Positions 24,642-35,588 of a stretch of DNA of 35,588 nt are shown here, piece after piece. The first letter of the stretch is position 1. Every line of letters begins with the position of its first letter. The position numbers and the translations under genes are program-made. Origin of the DNA: Rubrivivax sp. SCN 71-131 (GTDB lineage: Bacteria > Pseudomonadota > Gammaproteobacteria > Burkholderiales > Burkholderiaceae_C); the NCBI GenBank assembly GCA_001724995.1, contig MEFD01000034.1, positions 1-35,588 of the forward strand, read 5' to 3'. The notes beneath the pieces were generated by a model. That model searched no databases. It was not told the DNA's origin and saw nothing but the letters and a program-made list of their open reading frames with translations.

Positions 24642-25271
24642 TCAGCTGCGGATGTCCCACTGTCGGCGCGCGCCAAACACCAGGTTCGGGTACTCGGCAC
24701 GCCCGCGGCTGCCGTTGTAGCGACCCAGGGCCAGGAAGAGGTCGCCGCGCTCGATGCCGAGGTAGTGGCGCAGGATGACGCAACCAAAGCGCAGGTTCGT
24801 CTGCAGGTGAAAGAGCCGCGAGGCGTCGCCATCGCCGATGGTGCGCGCCCAGAACGGCATGACCTGCATGTAGCCTCGCGCACCGGCGCGGCTGATGGCG
24901 TACTTACGAAAGCCGCTCTCCACCTGGATCAGCCCGAGCACGAGCGCGGTCTCGAGCCCCGCGCGCCGGCTTTCGTACCAGACGGTCTCGAGGAACTCGA
25001 GCCGCGTCTGGCGCTCGGCCTTGCGCGGGCGCAGGCGCTGGCTGGCCTCGCCCAGCCAGCGCAGGTAGGCCACGCGCGCATCGATGTGCTCGAAGCGCGG
25101 ACTGGGCGGGGCCAGTTCCGCGACCGAGGCCGAAAGCGCCGAACGCACCGCGTCGGCCAGCGGCTCCTCCACCTGCGTTCCGGCGCGCGCCGCCGGCGCG
25201 CCAAGCAAGGCAAGCGCCGGCGCGCCGAGCATCAGGGCCCGTCGACCGAGCCCACCTCGCGTCGTCGCCAT
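24642..25271 (-). CDS. Lytic transglycosylase (SLT domain)
   Basis: A 209-residue exported lytic transglycosylase. The N-terminal signal contains RRALMLGAPALALLGAP, cleaved near residue 30. A twin arginine is present, so Tat export is possible. The SLT domain (about 95-205) has the catalytic glutamate at 118 in LIQVESGF, then GYMQVMPFWARTIGD and a late LGRYNGS motif. These enzymes cut the MurNAc-GlcNAc bond to form anhydro-muropeptides, the substrates recycled through AmpD. It begins 10 bases after the proS stop, so it is likely cotranscribed with proS, as often seen in Burkholderiales. Confidence 0.9.
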   Translation of the reverse strand: MATTRGGLGRRALMLGAPALALLGAPAARAGTQVEEPLADAVRSALSASVAELAPPSPRFEHIDARVAYLRWLGEASQRLRPRKAERQTRLEFLETVWYESRRAGLETALVLGLIQVESGFRKYAISRAGARGYMQVMPFWARTIGDGDASRLFHLQTNLRFGCVILRHYLGIERGDLFLALGRYNGSRGRAEYPNLVFGARRQWDIRS

Positions 25272-25281
25272 CAGGCTCCCG

Positions 25282-27030
25282 TCACGCCGCCAGCCGCTCC
25301 CGGATCGGCGCCAGCGCCTGGTCCGACGCCACCACGGCCGCCGCCACGTCGCGACGGCCCTGCACCTCCACGGTGCCGGCCTTGAGGCCGCGCTCGGAGA
25401 TGACCACGCGCAGCGGCACGCCGATCAGCTCCCAGTCGGCGAACATGGCCCCCGGGCGCTCGCCGCGGTCGTCCAGCACGACGTCGATCCCGGCCGTCTG
25501 CAGCTGTGCGTGCAGGGCGTCGGCGGCCTCGCGCACCTGGGCGCTGCGCTCGTAGCCGATCGGGCAGACGACGACCGAGAAAGGCGCCATCGACACCGGC
25601 CAGATGATGCCGCGCTCGTCGTGGTTCTGCTCGATCGCGGCGCCCAGCAGACGCGTCACGCCGATGCCGTAGCAGCCCATCTGGAAGGGCTGCGGCTTGC
25701 CACTCTCGTCGAGGAAATGGGCGCCCATGGGCTCGCTGTACTTCTTCGTGCCGAGGTAGAACACATGCCCGACCTCGATGCCGCGCTGGATCGCCAGTTC
25801 GCCGCGGCCGTCAGGCGACGGGTCGCCCGCGACGACGTTGCGGATGTCGGCCACCAGGTCGGGCTCGGGCAGGTCGCGGCCCCAGTTGACGCCGGTAAGG
25901 TGGAAGTCCGCCTCGTTGGCGCCGCAGACGAAATCGGCCATGTTCGCCACCGTGCGATCGGCGATCACCTGCACCGGTTTGCGCGTTGCCACCGGGCCGA
26001 GATAGCCGGGCTTGCAGCCGAAGTGCTCCGCGATCTCCGCCGCGGTGGCGAAACGAAAGCCGTCCTTCAGGCCGGGCAGCTTGCCCGCCTTGACCTCATT
26101 GAGTCCGTGGTCGCCGCGGACGAGCAGCAGCCACAGCGTCGTCTTCGTCACGGCTCCGGACTCGTCCTTGTCGTCGCTGGCGAGCACGAGCGACTTCACG
26201 GTGCCTGCCAGCGGCAGGCCGAGCAGTTCGGCGACATCCTCGCAGGTCGCCTTGCCCGGCGTGGGCGTACGCACCATCGCCTGCGCGGGCGCTGGGCGCG
26301 CCGCCAGCAGCGGCAGCGCCTCGGCGAGCTCGACGTTGGCGGCGTAGTCGCTTCCCGGGCAGTAGGCGATCGCGTCCTCGCCGGTGTCGGCGATGACCTG
26401 GAACTCGTGCGAGGCGTCGCCGCCGATGGCACCGGTATCCGCCGCCACGGCCCGGTACTGCAGGCCGAAGCGATCGAAGATACGCTTGTAGGCCTCGAAC
26501 ATGCCCTGGTAGCTGCGCAGCGCCGATTCCTTGTCGCGGTCGAAGGAATAGGCATCCTTCATCGTGAACTCGCGCCCGCGCATGATGCCGAAGCGCGGCC
26601 TGCGCTCGTCGCGGAACTTGGTCTGGATGTGATAGAAGTTGCGCGGCAGCTGGCGGTAGCTGCGCAGCTCCTGGCGCGCGATGTCGGTGATTACTTCCTC
26701 GCTCGTGGGCTGGATCACGAAATCGCGCTGGTGGCGGTCCTTCACGCGCATCAGCTCCGGGCCGTAGGCCTGGAAACGCCCGGTCTCCTGCCACAGCTCG
26801 GCCGGCTGCACCACCGGCATCAGCAGCTCGACCGCGCCGGCGCGGTCCATCTCCTCGCGGATGATGGCCTCGACCTTGCGGATCACGCGCAGCCCCAGCG
26901 GCATGTAGCTGTAGATGCCGGCCGACAGGCGCTTGATGAGGCCGGCGCGCATCATCAGCTTGTGGCTGACGATCTCCGCATCGGCGGGGGCTTCCTTGAG
27001 CGTGGAAACGAAGGTCTGGGAGGCTTTCAT
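25282..27030 (-). CDS. proS: Prolyl-tRNA synthetase
   Basis: A 582-residue class II synthetase of the bacterial type, charging tRNA-Pro. It begins [15 protein letters not shown]. Motif 1 lies around [17 protein letters not shown], motif 2 contains [25 protein letters not shown], and motif 3 is the [13 protein letters not shown] segment. The editing INS domain (about 240-385) and the C-terminal anticodon-binding domain are present. Length is normal. It is divergent from rppH across 141 bases. A tRNA-Pro gene lies 5 kb away. Confidence 0.97.
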   Translation of the reverse strand: MKASQTFVSTLKEAPADAEIVSHKLMMRAGLIKRLSAGIYSYMPLGLRVIRKVEAIIREEMDRAGAVELLMPVVQPAELWQETGRFQAYGPELMRVKDRHQRDFVIQPTSEEVITDIARQELRSYRQLPRNFYHIQTKFRDERRPRFGIMRGREFTMKDAYSFDRDKESALRSYQGMFEAYKRIFDRFGLQYRAVAADTGAIGGDASHEFQVIADTGEDAIAYCPGSDYAANVELAEALPLLAARPAPAQAMVRTPTPGKATCEDVAELLGLPLAGTVKSLVLASDDKDESGAVTKTTLWLLLVRGDHGLNEVKAGKLPGLKDGFRFATAAEIAEHFGCKPGYLGPVATRKPVQVIADRTVANMADFVCGANEADFHLTGVNWGRDLPEPDLVADIRNVVAGDPSPDGRGELAIQRGIEVGHVFYLGTKKYSEPMGAHFLDESGKPQPFQMGCYGIGVTRLLGAAIEQNHDERGIIWPVSMAPFSVVVCPIGYERSAQVREAADALHAQLQTAGIDVVLDDRGERPGAMFADWELIGVPLRVVISERGLKAGTVEVQGRRDVAAAVVASDQALAPIRERLAA

Positions 27031-27131
27031 CGCGGGTGGGTGTGCACCTGCGTTGCCAGCGCGGCTACGGGCCCGGCCGCCGCCTGCAGCCGATGCGGGT
27101 TTGCGAGTAATCGCTGGCCGCAGTACGCCGG

Positions 27132-27140
27132 TGCAATAAT
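27132..27140 (+). promoter_or_regulatory. Extended -10 promoter of rppH
   Basis: TGC followed by AATAAT (27135-27140) forms an extended -10 element, in a locally AT-rich stretch of the proS-rppH gap. Predicted transcription start is near 27147, giving a leader of about 25 bases with GGGG eight bases before the ATG. No good -35 is evident. Confidence 0.5.
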
Positions 27141-27171
27141 GACTTCAGTTACGAAAATTCGGGGTTAGATT

Positions 27172-27762
27172 ATGCTCGACCGGGACGGCTTCAGGCCGAA
27201 CGTCGGCATCGTCCTGCTCAATGCGCGCAACCAGGTTTTCTGGGGAAAGCGACTTCGGACGCACTCCTGGCAGTTTCCGCAAGGCGGCATCAAGCACGGC
27301 GAGTCGCCGGAGCAGGCGATGTTCCGAGAGTTGCACGAGGAAGTGGGGCTGCGCCCCGAGCATGTGCAGATCATCGGTCGCACGCGCGAGTGGCTGCGCT
27401 ACGAAGTGCCGGATCACTTCATCCGCCGCGAGGCCCGCGGCCACTACCGCGGCCAGAAGCAGATCTGGTTCCTGCTGCGCATGATCGGCCGCGACAGCGA
27501 CCTGAACCTGCGTGCCACCGATCACCCGGAATTCGACGCCTGGCGCTGGAACGAGTACTGGGTGCCGCTGGACGTGGTGATCGAGTTCAAGCGCGGCGTC
27601 TACGAGATGGCGCTCACCGAACTCGCGCGCTACCTGCCCCGGCCGCAGCACCACAACCGCTACCTGCGCGCGGGCATGCGCCAGCATCGGCACGACGGCA
27701 CCTCGCCTCGCGCCGAGCCGCAAGCCGCGCCGCCAGAGGTCGAGCCCAAGGCCGGCAGCTGA
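27172..27762 (+). CDS. rppH: RNA pyrophosphohydrolase RppH (Nudix)
   Basis: A 196-residue Nudix hydrolase that removes pyrophosphate from the 5' end of mRNA, starting RNase E-dependent decay. The Nudix box spans residues 38-60 ([23 protein letters not shown]) with all consensus residues. The N-terminus [17 protein letters not shown] and the QIWFLLRM and EYWVPL segments are family-typical. A non-conserved charged C-terminal tail (about 160-196) is common in Betaproteobacteria. It is divergent from proS and convergent with proB. Confidence 0.96.
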   Translation: MLDRDGFRPNVGIVLLNARNQVFWGKRLRTHSWQFPQGGIKHGESPEQAMFRELHEEVGLRPEHVQIIGRTREWLRYEVPDHFIRREARGHYRGQKQIWFLLRMIGRDSDLNLRATDHPEFDAWRWNEYWVPLDVVIEFKRGVYEMALTELARYLPRPQHHNRYLRAGMRQHRHDGTSPRAEPQAAPPEVEPKAGS

Positions 27763-27790
27763 AGCGCATCCGGTGATGCTCTGGCGACGT

Positions 27791-30324
<2,534 letters not shown>

Positions 30325-30338
30325 GGCTCAGTACTCCT

Positions 30339-30650
30339 TCAGGCGTTGACCGAGGCGATCTGCAACTCGGTATAGGTCTGGCGGTGACCGCCGTGCCTCT
30401 GGTAGTGCTTGCGGCGGCGCATCTTGAAGATGCGCACCTTGTCATGCTTGCCGTGCGCGAGCACGGTGGCCTTGACGTTGGCGCCCGCGACCCAGGGCGT
30501 GCCCACCTGAAGCTCGGCGCCGTTGCCAACGGCGAGCACCTGGTCGATCACGATCTCCTGGCCCACGTCCGCAGCAATCTGTTCTACCTTGATCTTTTCG
30601 CCGGCAGCAACCTTGTATTGCTTGCCACCGGTTTTTATGACCGCGTACAT
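30339..30650 (-). CDS. rplU: 50S ribosomal protein L21
   Basis: A 103-residue 23S rRNA-binding protein. It begins [23 protein letters not shown] and contains the [23 protein letters not shown] signature. AAGGG lies upstream of the ATG. It is the first gene of the rplU-rpmA-obg-proB run. A candidate extended -10 promoter about 135 bases upstream implies a leader of roughly 125 bases. Confidence 0.98.
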   Translation of the reverse strand: MYAVIKTGGKQYKVAAGEKIKVEQIAADVGQEIVIDQVLAVGNGAELQVGTPWVAGANVKATVLAHGKHDKVRIFKMRRRKHYQRHGGHRQTYTELQIASVNA

Positions 30651-30783
30651 GTGTGCCCTTTCTGCTGTCCCTTCTGCCTTCGACAGGCACCATGGCTGGC
30701 ACCCCGGGCCGCGTGCGGCGCAGCCCCCTCGCGCAGCACCCGGCCCCGTGGACAGAGGTGAGGCCGTGCGCGAAAAGCCGATC

Positions 30784-30792
30784 ATTCTAGCA
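30784..30792 (-). promoter_or_regulatory. Extended -10 promoter of the rplU operon
   Basis: On the minus strand TGC is followed by TAGAAT (30784-30789), five of six to consensus, forming an extended -10. There is no good -35, as is common for this class. The predicted start is near 30777, leaving a GC-rich leader before rplU that could fold. Confidence 0.55.
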
Positions 30793-30885
30793 TGAGCCGA
30801 CGCATCGACGCCCTGCCCGGGCCCGGCCGGCGCCGGAGCCCCCGCGGGCGGCACTGCGGCATCGCGGCCGCCTCGTCGCACTTCC

Positions 30886-30891
30886 TATAAT
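30886..30891 (+). promoter_or_regulatory. -10 box of ispB
   Basis: A perfect TATAAT in otherwise GC-rich sequence, 24 bases before the ispB TTG. No recognisable -35 lies 16-18 bases upstream. The predicted start is near 30898, giving a leader of about 18 bases without a Shine-Dalgarno. It is divergent from the rplU promoter about 100 bases away. Confidence 0.55.
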
Positions 30892-30915
30892 CGGCGGTTC
30901 ACTCCAGTTCCCGCC

Positions 30916-31902
30916 TTGCACTCCATCCGCGACGCCGTACCCGCATCGCCGGCCGATCCGATGGCGCCGGAGATGCGGCGGGTCGACGCCGTCATCCACG
31001 AGCGGCTGTCGTCCCAGGTGGCGCTGATCGACCAGATCTCGACCTACATCGTCAGCGCCGGGGGCAAGCGCATCCGGCCGCGCCTGGTTCTGCTGTTCGC
31101 GCAGGCGCTGGGGTTCGACGGCCCGGAGCGCTACGAGCTCGCGGCCATCGTCGAGTTCATCCATACCGCCACGCTGCTGCACGACGACGTCGTCGACGAA
31201 TCCTCGCTGCGCCGGGGCCGTGCGACGTCCAACGCCCTGTTCGGCAATGCCGCCAGCGTGCTGGTGGGCGACTTCCTCTACTCGCGCGCCTTCCAGATGA
31301 TGGTCTCGGTCAACCGCATGCGCGTGCTCGACGTGCTGGCCGACGCCACCAACGTCATCGCCGAAGGCGAGGTGCTGCAGCTCATCAACATGCACGACGC
31401 GGACATCACGGTCGAGGACTACCTGCGCGTGATCCGCTTCAAGACGGCCAAGCTGTTCGAAGCCAGCGCGCGCCTGGGCGCGGTGCTCGGCGGCGCCGAG
31501 CGCGCCCTCGAGGATCGCTGCGCCGACTATGGGCGCGCGCTGGGCACGGCGTTCCAACTCGTCGATGACCTGCTCGACTACGAAGGCAAGAGCGCGGAGC
31601 TGGGCAAGAACGTCGGCGACGACCTGCGCGAAGGCAAGCCGACGCTGCCGCTGCTGTTGGCCATGCAGCGCGGCACCGAGGACGAACGGCAACTGGTGCG
31701 CCACGCGATCGAGCATGGCGAGGTCGAGCGCCTTGCCGAGATCGTCGCACTGGTGCAACGAACCGGCGCATTGGAAGCGACGCGTGACGCCGCCGAGGCC
31801 GAGGCCGATCGTGCACGCGAGTGCCTCGCCGCACTGCCCGAATCGCAAGCGCGCCAAGCACTGCTAGAATTATGTGTTCGGGCCGTTCACCGGTCGTCGT
31901 GA
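30916..31902 (+). CDS. ispB: Polyprenyl (octaprenyl) diphosphate synthase
   Basis: A 328-residue trans-prenyltransferase that makes the ubiquinone side chain. The first aspartate-rich motif is LLHDDVVDESSLRRG and the second is QLVDDLLDYEG, with GGKRIRPRL near residue 54. The first frame-consistent start after the -10 box is TTG at 30916. An ATG at 30961 would cut the N-terminal helix to the point where family similarity begins (MAPEMRRVDAVIHERL). I favour TTG, with reservation. It is followed by tRNA-Pro, the usual order in Burkholderiales. The chain length of the product is inferred from the taxonomic group. Confidence 0.93.
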   Translation: MHSIRDAVPASPADPMAPEMRRVDAVIHERLSSQVALIDQISTYIVSAGGKRIRPRLVLLFAQALGFDGPERYELAAIVEFIHTATLLHDDVVDESSLRRGRATSNALFGNAASVLVGDFLYSRAFQMMVSVNRMRVLDVLADATNVIAEGEVLQLINMHDADITVEDYLRVIRFKTAKLFEASARLGAVLGGAERALEDRCADYGRALGTAFQLVDDLLDYEGKSAELGKNVGDDLREGKPTLPLLLAMQRGTEDERQLVRHAIEHGEVERLAEIVALVQRTGALEATRDAAEAEADRARECLAALPESQARQALLELCVRAVHRSS

Positions 31903-31973
31903 CGCGAATGCGGGTGCGGCGCCACACGTGAAGAGGCTCTCGGGCGCGCACCGTTCGGTCGCGCCGCCCGCAT

Positions 31974-32050
31974 CGGGGTGTAGCTTAGCCTGGTAGAGCG
32001 CTACGTTCGGGACGTAGAGGCCGGAGGTTCGAATCCTCTCACCCCGACCA
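31974..32050 (+). tRNA. tRNA-Pro (CGG)
   Basis: A 77-base tRNA with encoded CCA. The acceptor arms CGGGGTG and CACCCCG pair. The anticodon stem CTACG/CGTAG closes the loop TTCGGGA, giving CGG. The T arm contains GGTTCGAATCC. It lies 71 bases after ispB. The conserved gene block ends at its 3' end. Confidence 0.95.
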
Positions 32051-32066
32051 GGATTTCCGTTGCAAA

Positions 32067-32221
32067 TCAAAGACCTGAGCGGTTTGCAGATTGCCAGCCG
32101 GATGGCAGGCGTGGCAAAGCCGTGGCAACCCGTGCCGCGTCGCTCGCGAGGTAGAGCGCGGCGCTGGCAGCGTCCTGCGGCTGGCGGGTGACACGACAGC
32201 GACCTTGCCGTTCAGGTCGAT
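32067..32221 (-). pseudogene. Internally deleted short-chain dehydrogenase relic
   Basis: Read on the minus strand, 32221 onward encodes (I)DLNGKVAVV, the start of an SDR with the usual beta1 strand, preceded by GAGGAG at six bases. The codon in the start position is ATC rather than ATG. The next segment switches frame (+2) into QPQDAASAALYLASDAARVATAL, which matches the C-terminal region of SDRs, and a stop follows at 32067-32069. The TGxxxGxG loop, the catalytic Ser-Tyr-Lys and about 180 residues between are missing. It sits 22 bases after the Tm-1-like gene on the same strand, where an operon partner would be expected. The call rests on two short matches. Confidence 0.5.
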
Positions 32222-32243
32222 GTCTGGCTCCTCACGATCGCGA

Positions 32244-33470
32244 TCAGGCCGCTGCCTCGTGATGCGTGGCTTGCAGCACCCGCTCGACGATCGCGTCGGC
32301 GAAGGCCTCGTCGTTGAGGTGACAGTCGAACTCGCGCACCTCGACCGCGGCCGGCAGCTCGGCGCGAATTGCCTTGGCAAACGCCGGACACAGCGATGGG
32401 TCATGCAGATGGCCGTCGGGGCTGTCGTGGTTCGAGAAGCCCTGCAGCGGGATGTAGAACGACACCGGCCCCTTGGCCTGGCGGATCAGGCCCCCCAGGT
32501 GCCTTGCGAGCTTCTGCAGCTCGGGCGCCTCGGTGCGCACGGCCGTCAGCGCATGGTTGTGCACGTGGTAGCGCTTGCCGGGGAACTGCTGTCGGGCAAC
32601 GTCGATCGCGCCGGCGACCATGAAGTCGGCGTTGCCGGGCGCGAAGGTCACCGGAATGCCCTTCTCCAGCGCCGCCTTGGAGCGATCGGGCCCGGCGCTG
32701 CACAGGCCGTTGTTGAGGAAGTCGTTGTGCTCGACGAGCGAGGACTCGACTACCGCACAGACGTCGCGCTCCCTCACGAGCTGGTCCAGCGCGCCGCCGC
32801 CGGTGCCCAGCGTATGGAACACCATCACCTTGTAGCCCTTCTGCTCGAGCGCCTTGCGCACGCGAACCGTGCAGCGATCGATCGTGCTCAGGGTCCCCAT
32901 CGCCACCAGCGGCCTGGGTTCGACGCGCACCGGCGAATAAGCCTTGGCCATCGACGCGGTGGCGATTGCCCCGTTGCGGAACACGTCGCGCGTGATGCTG
33001 TTCAGACCCGCGATGTCGCACACCGGGTTGAACATCACGATGTCCTTGGCGCCGACGAACGGACGGGTGAAGCCCGACGCCATCGTCGACACCAGCACCT
33101 TCGGCATGCCGTAGGGGAAGCCCTGCATCACGACCGAGCCGAGCGCCGTGCCCATCGAGCCGCCGACGCCGATGATGCCGCTGAGCGGCGTCTTCTCGTG
33201 CAGGGCCTGCACGCATTTCACGGCGCCTTCGATCATCACCGCCTGGCACTTGCCCTCGTGCCTGAGATCGCGCACCTCCTGCAGCGTCCTGCCGGCCGCG
33301 GCGGCGATCTGCGCCGGTGCGATCTCCACCGGGTCGTCGACTTCGCCGCGGATGCTCGCGTCGAGGTGCACCACGTCGACGCTGTTGGCCTCCAGCGTCT
33401 GCCGGATGAAGCGGGCCTCGACCGCCTTCGTGTCGAGGGTGATGAACATCAGGACCTTGGGTCTGCTCAT
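32244..33470 (-). CDS. Tm-1-like ATP-binding / UPF0261 family protein
   Basis: A 408-residue protein of the UPF0261/Tm-1-like family, named after the tomato-mosaic-virus resistance protein Tm-1, whose N-terminal domain it resembles. It begins MSRPKVLMFITLDTKAVEARF. It has a glycine-rich IIGVGGSMGTALGSVVMQGFPYGMPKVLVSTMASG block (about 100-133), an HTLGTGGGALDQLV segment and a C-terminal PLQGFSNHDSPDGHLHDP motif. Bacterial members often lie beside a TIM-barrel (PEP-hydrolase-like) protein. That partner is absent here. The physiological role is unknown. AGGAG precedes the ATG at seven bases. It follows the acetoacetyl-CoA synthetase by 44 bases. Confidence 0.88.
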   Translation of the reverse strand: MSRPKVLMFITLDTKAVEARFIRQTLEANSVDVVHLDASIRGEVDDPVEIAPAQIAAAAGRTLQEVRDLRHEGKCQAVMIEGAVKCVQALHEKTPLSGIIGVGGSMGTALGSVVMQGFPYGMPKVLVSTMASGFTRPFVGAKDIVMFNPVCDIAGLNSITRDVFRNGAIATASMAKAYSPVRVEPRPLVAMGTLSTIDRCTVRVRKALEQKGYKVMVFHTLGTGGGALDQLVRERDVCAVVESSLVEHNDFLNNGLCSAGPDRSKAALEKGIPVTFAPGNADFMVAGAIDVARQQFPGKRYHVHNHALTAVRTEAPELQKLARHLGGLIRQAKGPVSFYIPLQGFSNHDSPDGHLHDPSLCPAFAKAIRAELPAAVEVREFDCHLNDEAFADAIVERVLQATHHEAAA

Positions 33471-33514
33471 GCCGAATCTCCTGGGGTGGTCGTTACCGGA
33501 GGCCGCGCCCGGCG

Positions 33515-35501
33515 TCAGCGCGACAAGGGCTCGATCTGCGCGGCCAGGCGCACGAAGAAGTCGAGACTGCGCGGGTTCGCTATCGCGTCGGGGTGCGCGA
33601 CCTTGGCCAGCGGCGTGCCGAGCAGCAGCCGGCGCACCGGCACTTCCATCTTCTTGCCGGTCAGCGTGCGCGGAACTTCATCGACCTGCCAGAGGCGGTC
33701 GGGAACGTGGCGCGCCGAGGCCTGCTCGCGGATCGCGCCGAGGATGCGCGCGACGAGTGCGTCGTCCAGCCGCAGGCCCTCGCGCAGCACGACGAACAGC
33801 GCCAGGAAGCTCGGGCGGCCCAGGTACTCGAGGTCGACCACCAGGCTGTCGCCCACCTCGGGCAGCGCCTCGACGACGCGGTAGATCTCCGCCGTGCCCA
33901 TGCGAATGCCGTAGCGGTTGATCGTCGAGTCCGAGCGGCCGAGGATGATGCAGGTGCCTTCGGCGCTGAAGCGGATCCAGTCGCCGTGCCGCCAGAGCCC
34001 CGGGAACATCTCGAAGTAGCTCTCGCGGTAGCGGCGATCGCCCGCATCGTTCCAGAAGAACACCGGCATCGAGGGCATCGGCTGCGTCACCACCAGCTCG
34101 CCGACTTCGCCGACCACCGCCCGGCCCTGCTCGTCGAAGGCGTAGGCGGCCACGCCGAGCTCGCGGCACTGGATCTCGCCGGCGTGAACCGGCAGCCCCG
34201 GTGCGCAGGCGACGAAGCCGGAGGCGATGTCGGTGCCGCCGCTGATCGACGCCAGCCAGACGTCGCGCTTGACGCTGTCGTAGACCCAGCGGAATCCTTC
34301 GGCCGACAGCGGCGAACCGGTGACATTGATCGCGCGCAGGTCCGTCAGTGGCACGAAGTCGATCGGGCGCAGCCCTTCCCTGCGGCAGTTGTCGATGTAG
34401 GCAGCGCCGCAGCCGAACAGGCTGACGCGTTGTTCGTCGAGGAACCGCCACAGCGCCGCCGGCTCGGGCCAGGCGGGGTTGCCGTCGTAGAGCACGGGCA
34501 CGCCGCCGACGAGCAGCGAACCCAGCAGCAGGTTCCAGACGATCCAGCCAGTGCCGCCGAGAAAGACGACGCGATCACCCTCGCGCACGTCGTGCTGCAG
34601 CGCCATCGTCTTCTGGTGCGTGAGCACGATGCCGCCATGGCCGTGCGCGATCGCCTTGGGCAGGCCGGTCGTGCCGGAGGAATAGACGATCCACAGCGGG
34701 TGCGCGAACGGCAGCCGCTCGAAGACCAGCGCTGCCGCCTGCGCGATCGCCTCGTCCCAGCCCAGGCGCTTGCGCCAGGCCGGCGGCGTCGCCGGCGCGT
34801 CGGGGCCGGGCACGTGGATCACGTGCTGCACGCTGGGCAGCACATCGAGCAGCTGCGCCACCACGTCGACGCGTGAGTGCGACTTGCCGTTGTAGCGGTA
34901 GCCGTCGACGGCCAGCAGCAGCTTGGGCTCGATCTGGCGGAAGCGGTCCGTCAGCACGGCCAGGCCCATGTCGGGCGAGCAGCTGGACCACAACCGCGCC
35001 GAGGCTGGCGCAGGCGAGGAAGGCGACCACGGTCTCGGGCCGGCTCGGCATGAAGCTGGCCACGCGGTCGCCAGCGCGCACGCCGAGCCGCCGCAGCGTC
35101 GCCGCGAAGGCACCGACGTCACGCCGCAACTGCGCCCAGCCGACTTCGCGCAGCGCCTCGCCTTCGGCGTGGGCGACCAGCGCACAGCGGGCGTCGCTCG
35201 CGTGGCGGAAGACATGCTCGGCGTAATTCAGCCGCGTGTCGGGAAACCACTGCGCACCGGGCATGTCGCGCCGGCCGAGCACCCGCTGCGGCGAGCCGTC
35301 GGCCTGCACCGCGAAGAAGTCCCAGATCGAGCGCCAGAAGACCTCGACGTCTTCGACCGACCACGCCCACAAGCCGGCGTAGTCGCGCACCGAAGGACCC
35401 TGGCCGCGCGCCGCCAGCCAATCCTGGTAGCGCCACAGCATCGACTCCTGGGCAGACTCGGGCGCCGGTTGCCACAGCACTTCGGGCCGCGGCGCGCTCA
35501 T
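33515..35501 (-). CDS. Acetoacetyl-CoA synthetase, frameshifted
   Basis: An AMP-forming ligase that activates acetoacetate to acetoacetyl-CoA, about 661 residues if the frame is restored. The first part (from 35501) encodes MSAPRPEVLWQPAPE through FPDTRLNYAEHVF to CASLGAVV. Near 34990-34996 one extra base shifts the frame. The continuation reads SCSPDMGLAVLTDRFRQIEPKLL, matching the family motif, and runs to 33515. Later motifs: YSSGTTGLPKAIAHGHGG (AMP-binding), GGTDIASGF, GRSDSTINRYGIRMGTAEIY and the acetylation-type lysine in TGKKMEVPVR. The total length is one base over a multiple of three. Both halves are well conserved, so a sequencing or assembly error or a very recent mutation is likely. 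The first four codons lie in the terminal repeat. Confidence 0.88.
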
Positions 35502-35588
35502 AAGGCAACCTCACGGCTCATGAGGGCCGTCGAAGAACTGCAGCGCAGGGTTGTCCACGGCGGCAGGCGGTCGGCGCTTGCGACGAAC
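35490..35588. repeat. 99-bp inverted terminal repeat, right copy
   Basis: This is the exact reverse complement of 1-99. On the minus strand it supplies the GAGGT Shine-Dalgarno and the first four codons of the acetoacetyl-CoA synthetase, plus the tail of an open frame (35511-35588) identical to that upstream of mtgA. At least one of the two copies is probably a shared assembly node rather than a confirmed genomic junction. Confidence 0.95.

Noticed and set aside
32244..35501. A novel defence system formed by the Tm-1-like protein and an AMP-ligase
   Set aside because: The Tm-1 name reflects a plant antiviral relative, but bacterial members occur widely in metabolic loci. The neighbour is a standard acetoacetyl-CoA synthetase, and no effector or nuclease is present.

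Overview
The window is a gene-dense, very GC-rich piece of a chromosome from a betaproteobacterium, most likely of the order Burkholderiales. The call rests on gene order: aroQ-accB-accC-prmA-DUF3426, ampD-pilR-pilS-PP0621-ccsA/ypjD-ffh, hemA-prfA-prmC-grxD, and rplU-rpmA-obg-proB beside rppH-proS and ispB-tRNA-Pro are arrangements characteristic of that group. Nearly all genes are housekeeping. I see no phage, insertion sequence, CRISPR array, toxin-antitoxin module or recognisable defence system.

Layout, left to right. 88-2069 (+): mtgA (peptidoglycan glycosyltransferase), a conserved unknown and a TlpA-type thioredoxin, closely packed. 2234-7562 (+): aroQ, accB-accC, prmA, a zinc-ribbon/DUF3426 membrane protein and a PfkB-family kinase. 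7645-8539 (-): a DUF167 protein and a Lys/Ala-repeat histone H1/AlgP-like protein with a strong terminator between them, followed by about 540 bp without a convincing gene. 9083-14411 (-): ampD, pilR, pilS, a PP0621-family protein and a cytochrome c assembly protein. 14457-17877: ffh (+), a DUF2726-like protein (+) and ftsY (-), so the SRP particle GTPase and its receptor lie within 3.5 kb. 17919-19802 (+): elongator tRNA-Met, a small exported unknown and miaB. 19842-24622: a small membrane protein (-), then hemA, prfA, prmC, an exported unknown and grxD (+). 24642-27030 (-): a lytic transglycosylase and proS. 27172-27762 (+): rppH. 27791-30650 (-, read as rplU-rpmA-obg-proB). 30916-32050 (+): ispB and tRNA-Pro(CGG).

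Beyond tRNA-Pro the content changes to a minus-strand metabolic cluster: acetoacetyl-CoA synthetase (with a one-base frameshift), a Tm-1-like/UPF0261 protein, and what looks like the internally deleted relic of a short-chain dehydrogenase. This is the only part that looks accessory or decaying.

The first and last 99 bases are exact reverse complements. I read that mainly as an assembly-graph signature (a shared odd-length k-mer at both contig ends), so the terminal junctions should not be trusted.

Functional themes are cell-wall synthesis and recycling (mtgA, ampD, lytic transglycosylase), type IV pilus control (pilS/pilR), protein targeting (ffh/ftsY), translation (prfA/prmC, prmA, miaB, rplU/rpmA, proS, two tRNAs), fatty-acid priming (accBC), and haem and quinone precursor synthesis (hemA, ispB). 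I found no clearly new multi-gene system. The best leads are the histone-like gene with its palindrome-bearing promoter and long leader, the leaderless-looking hemA, the conserved unknowns coupled to tlpA and miaB, and the decaying locus after tRNA-Pro.
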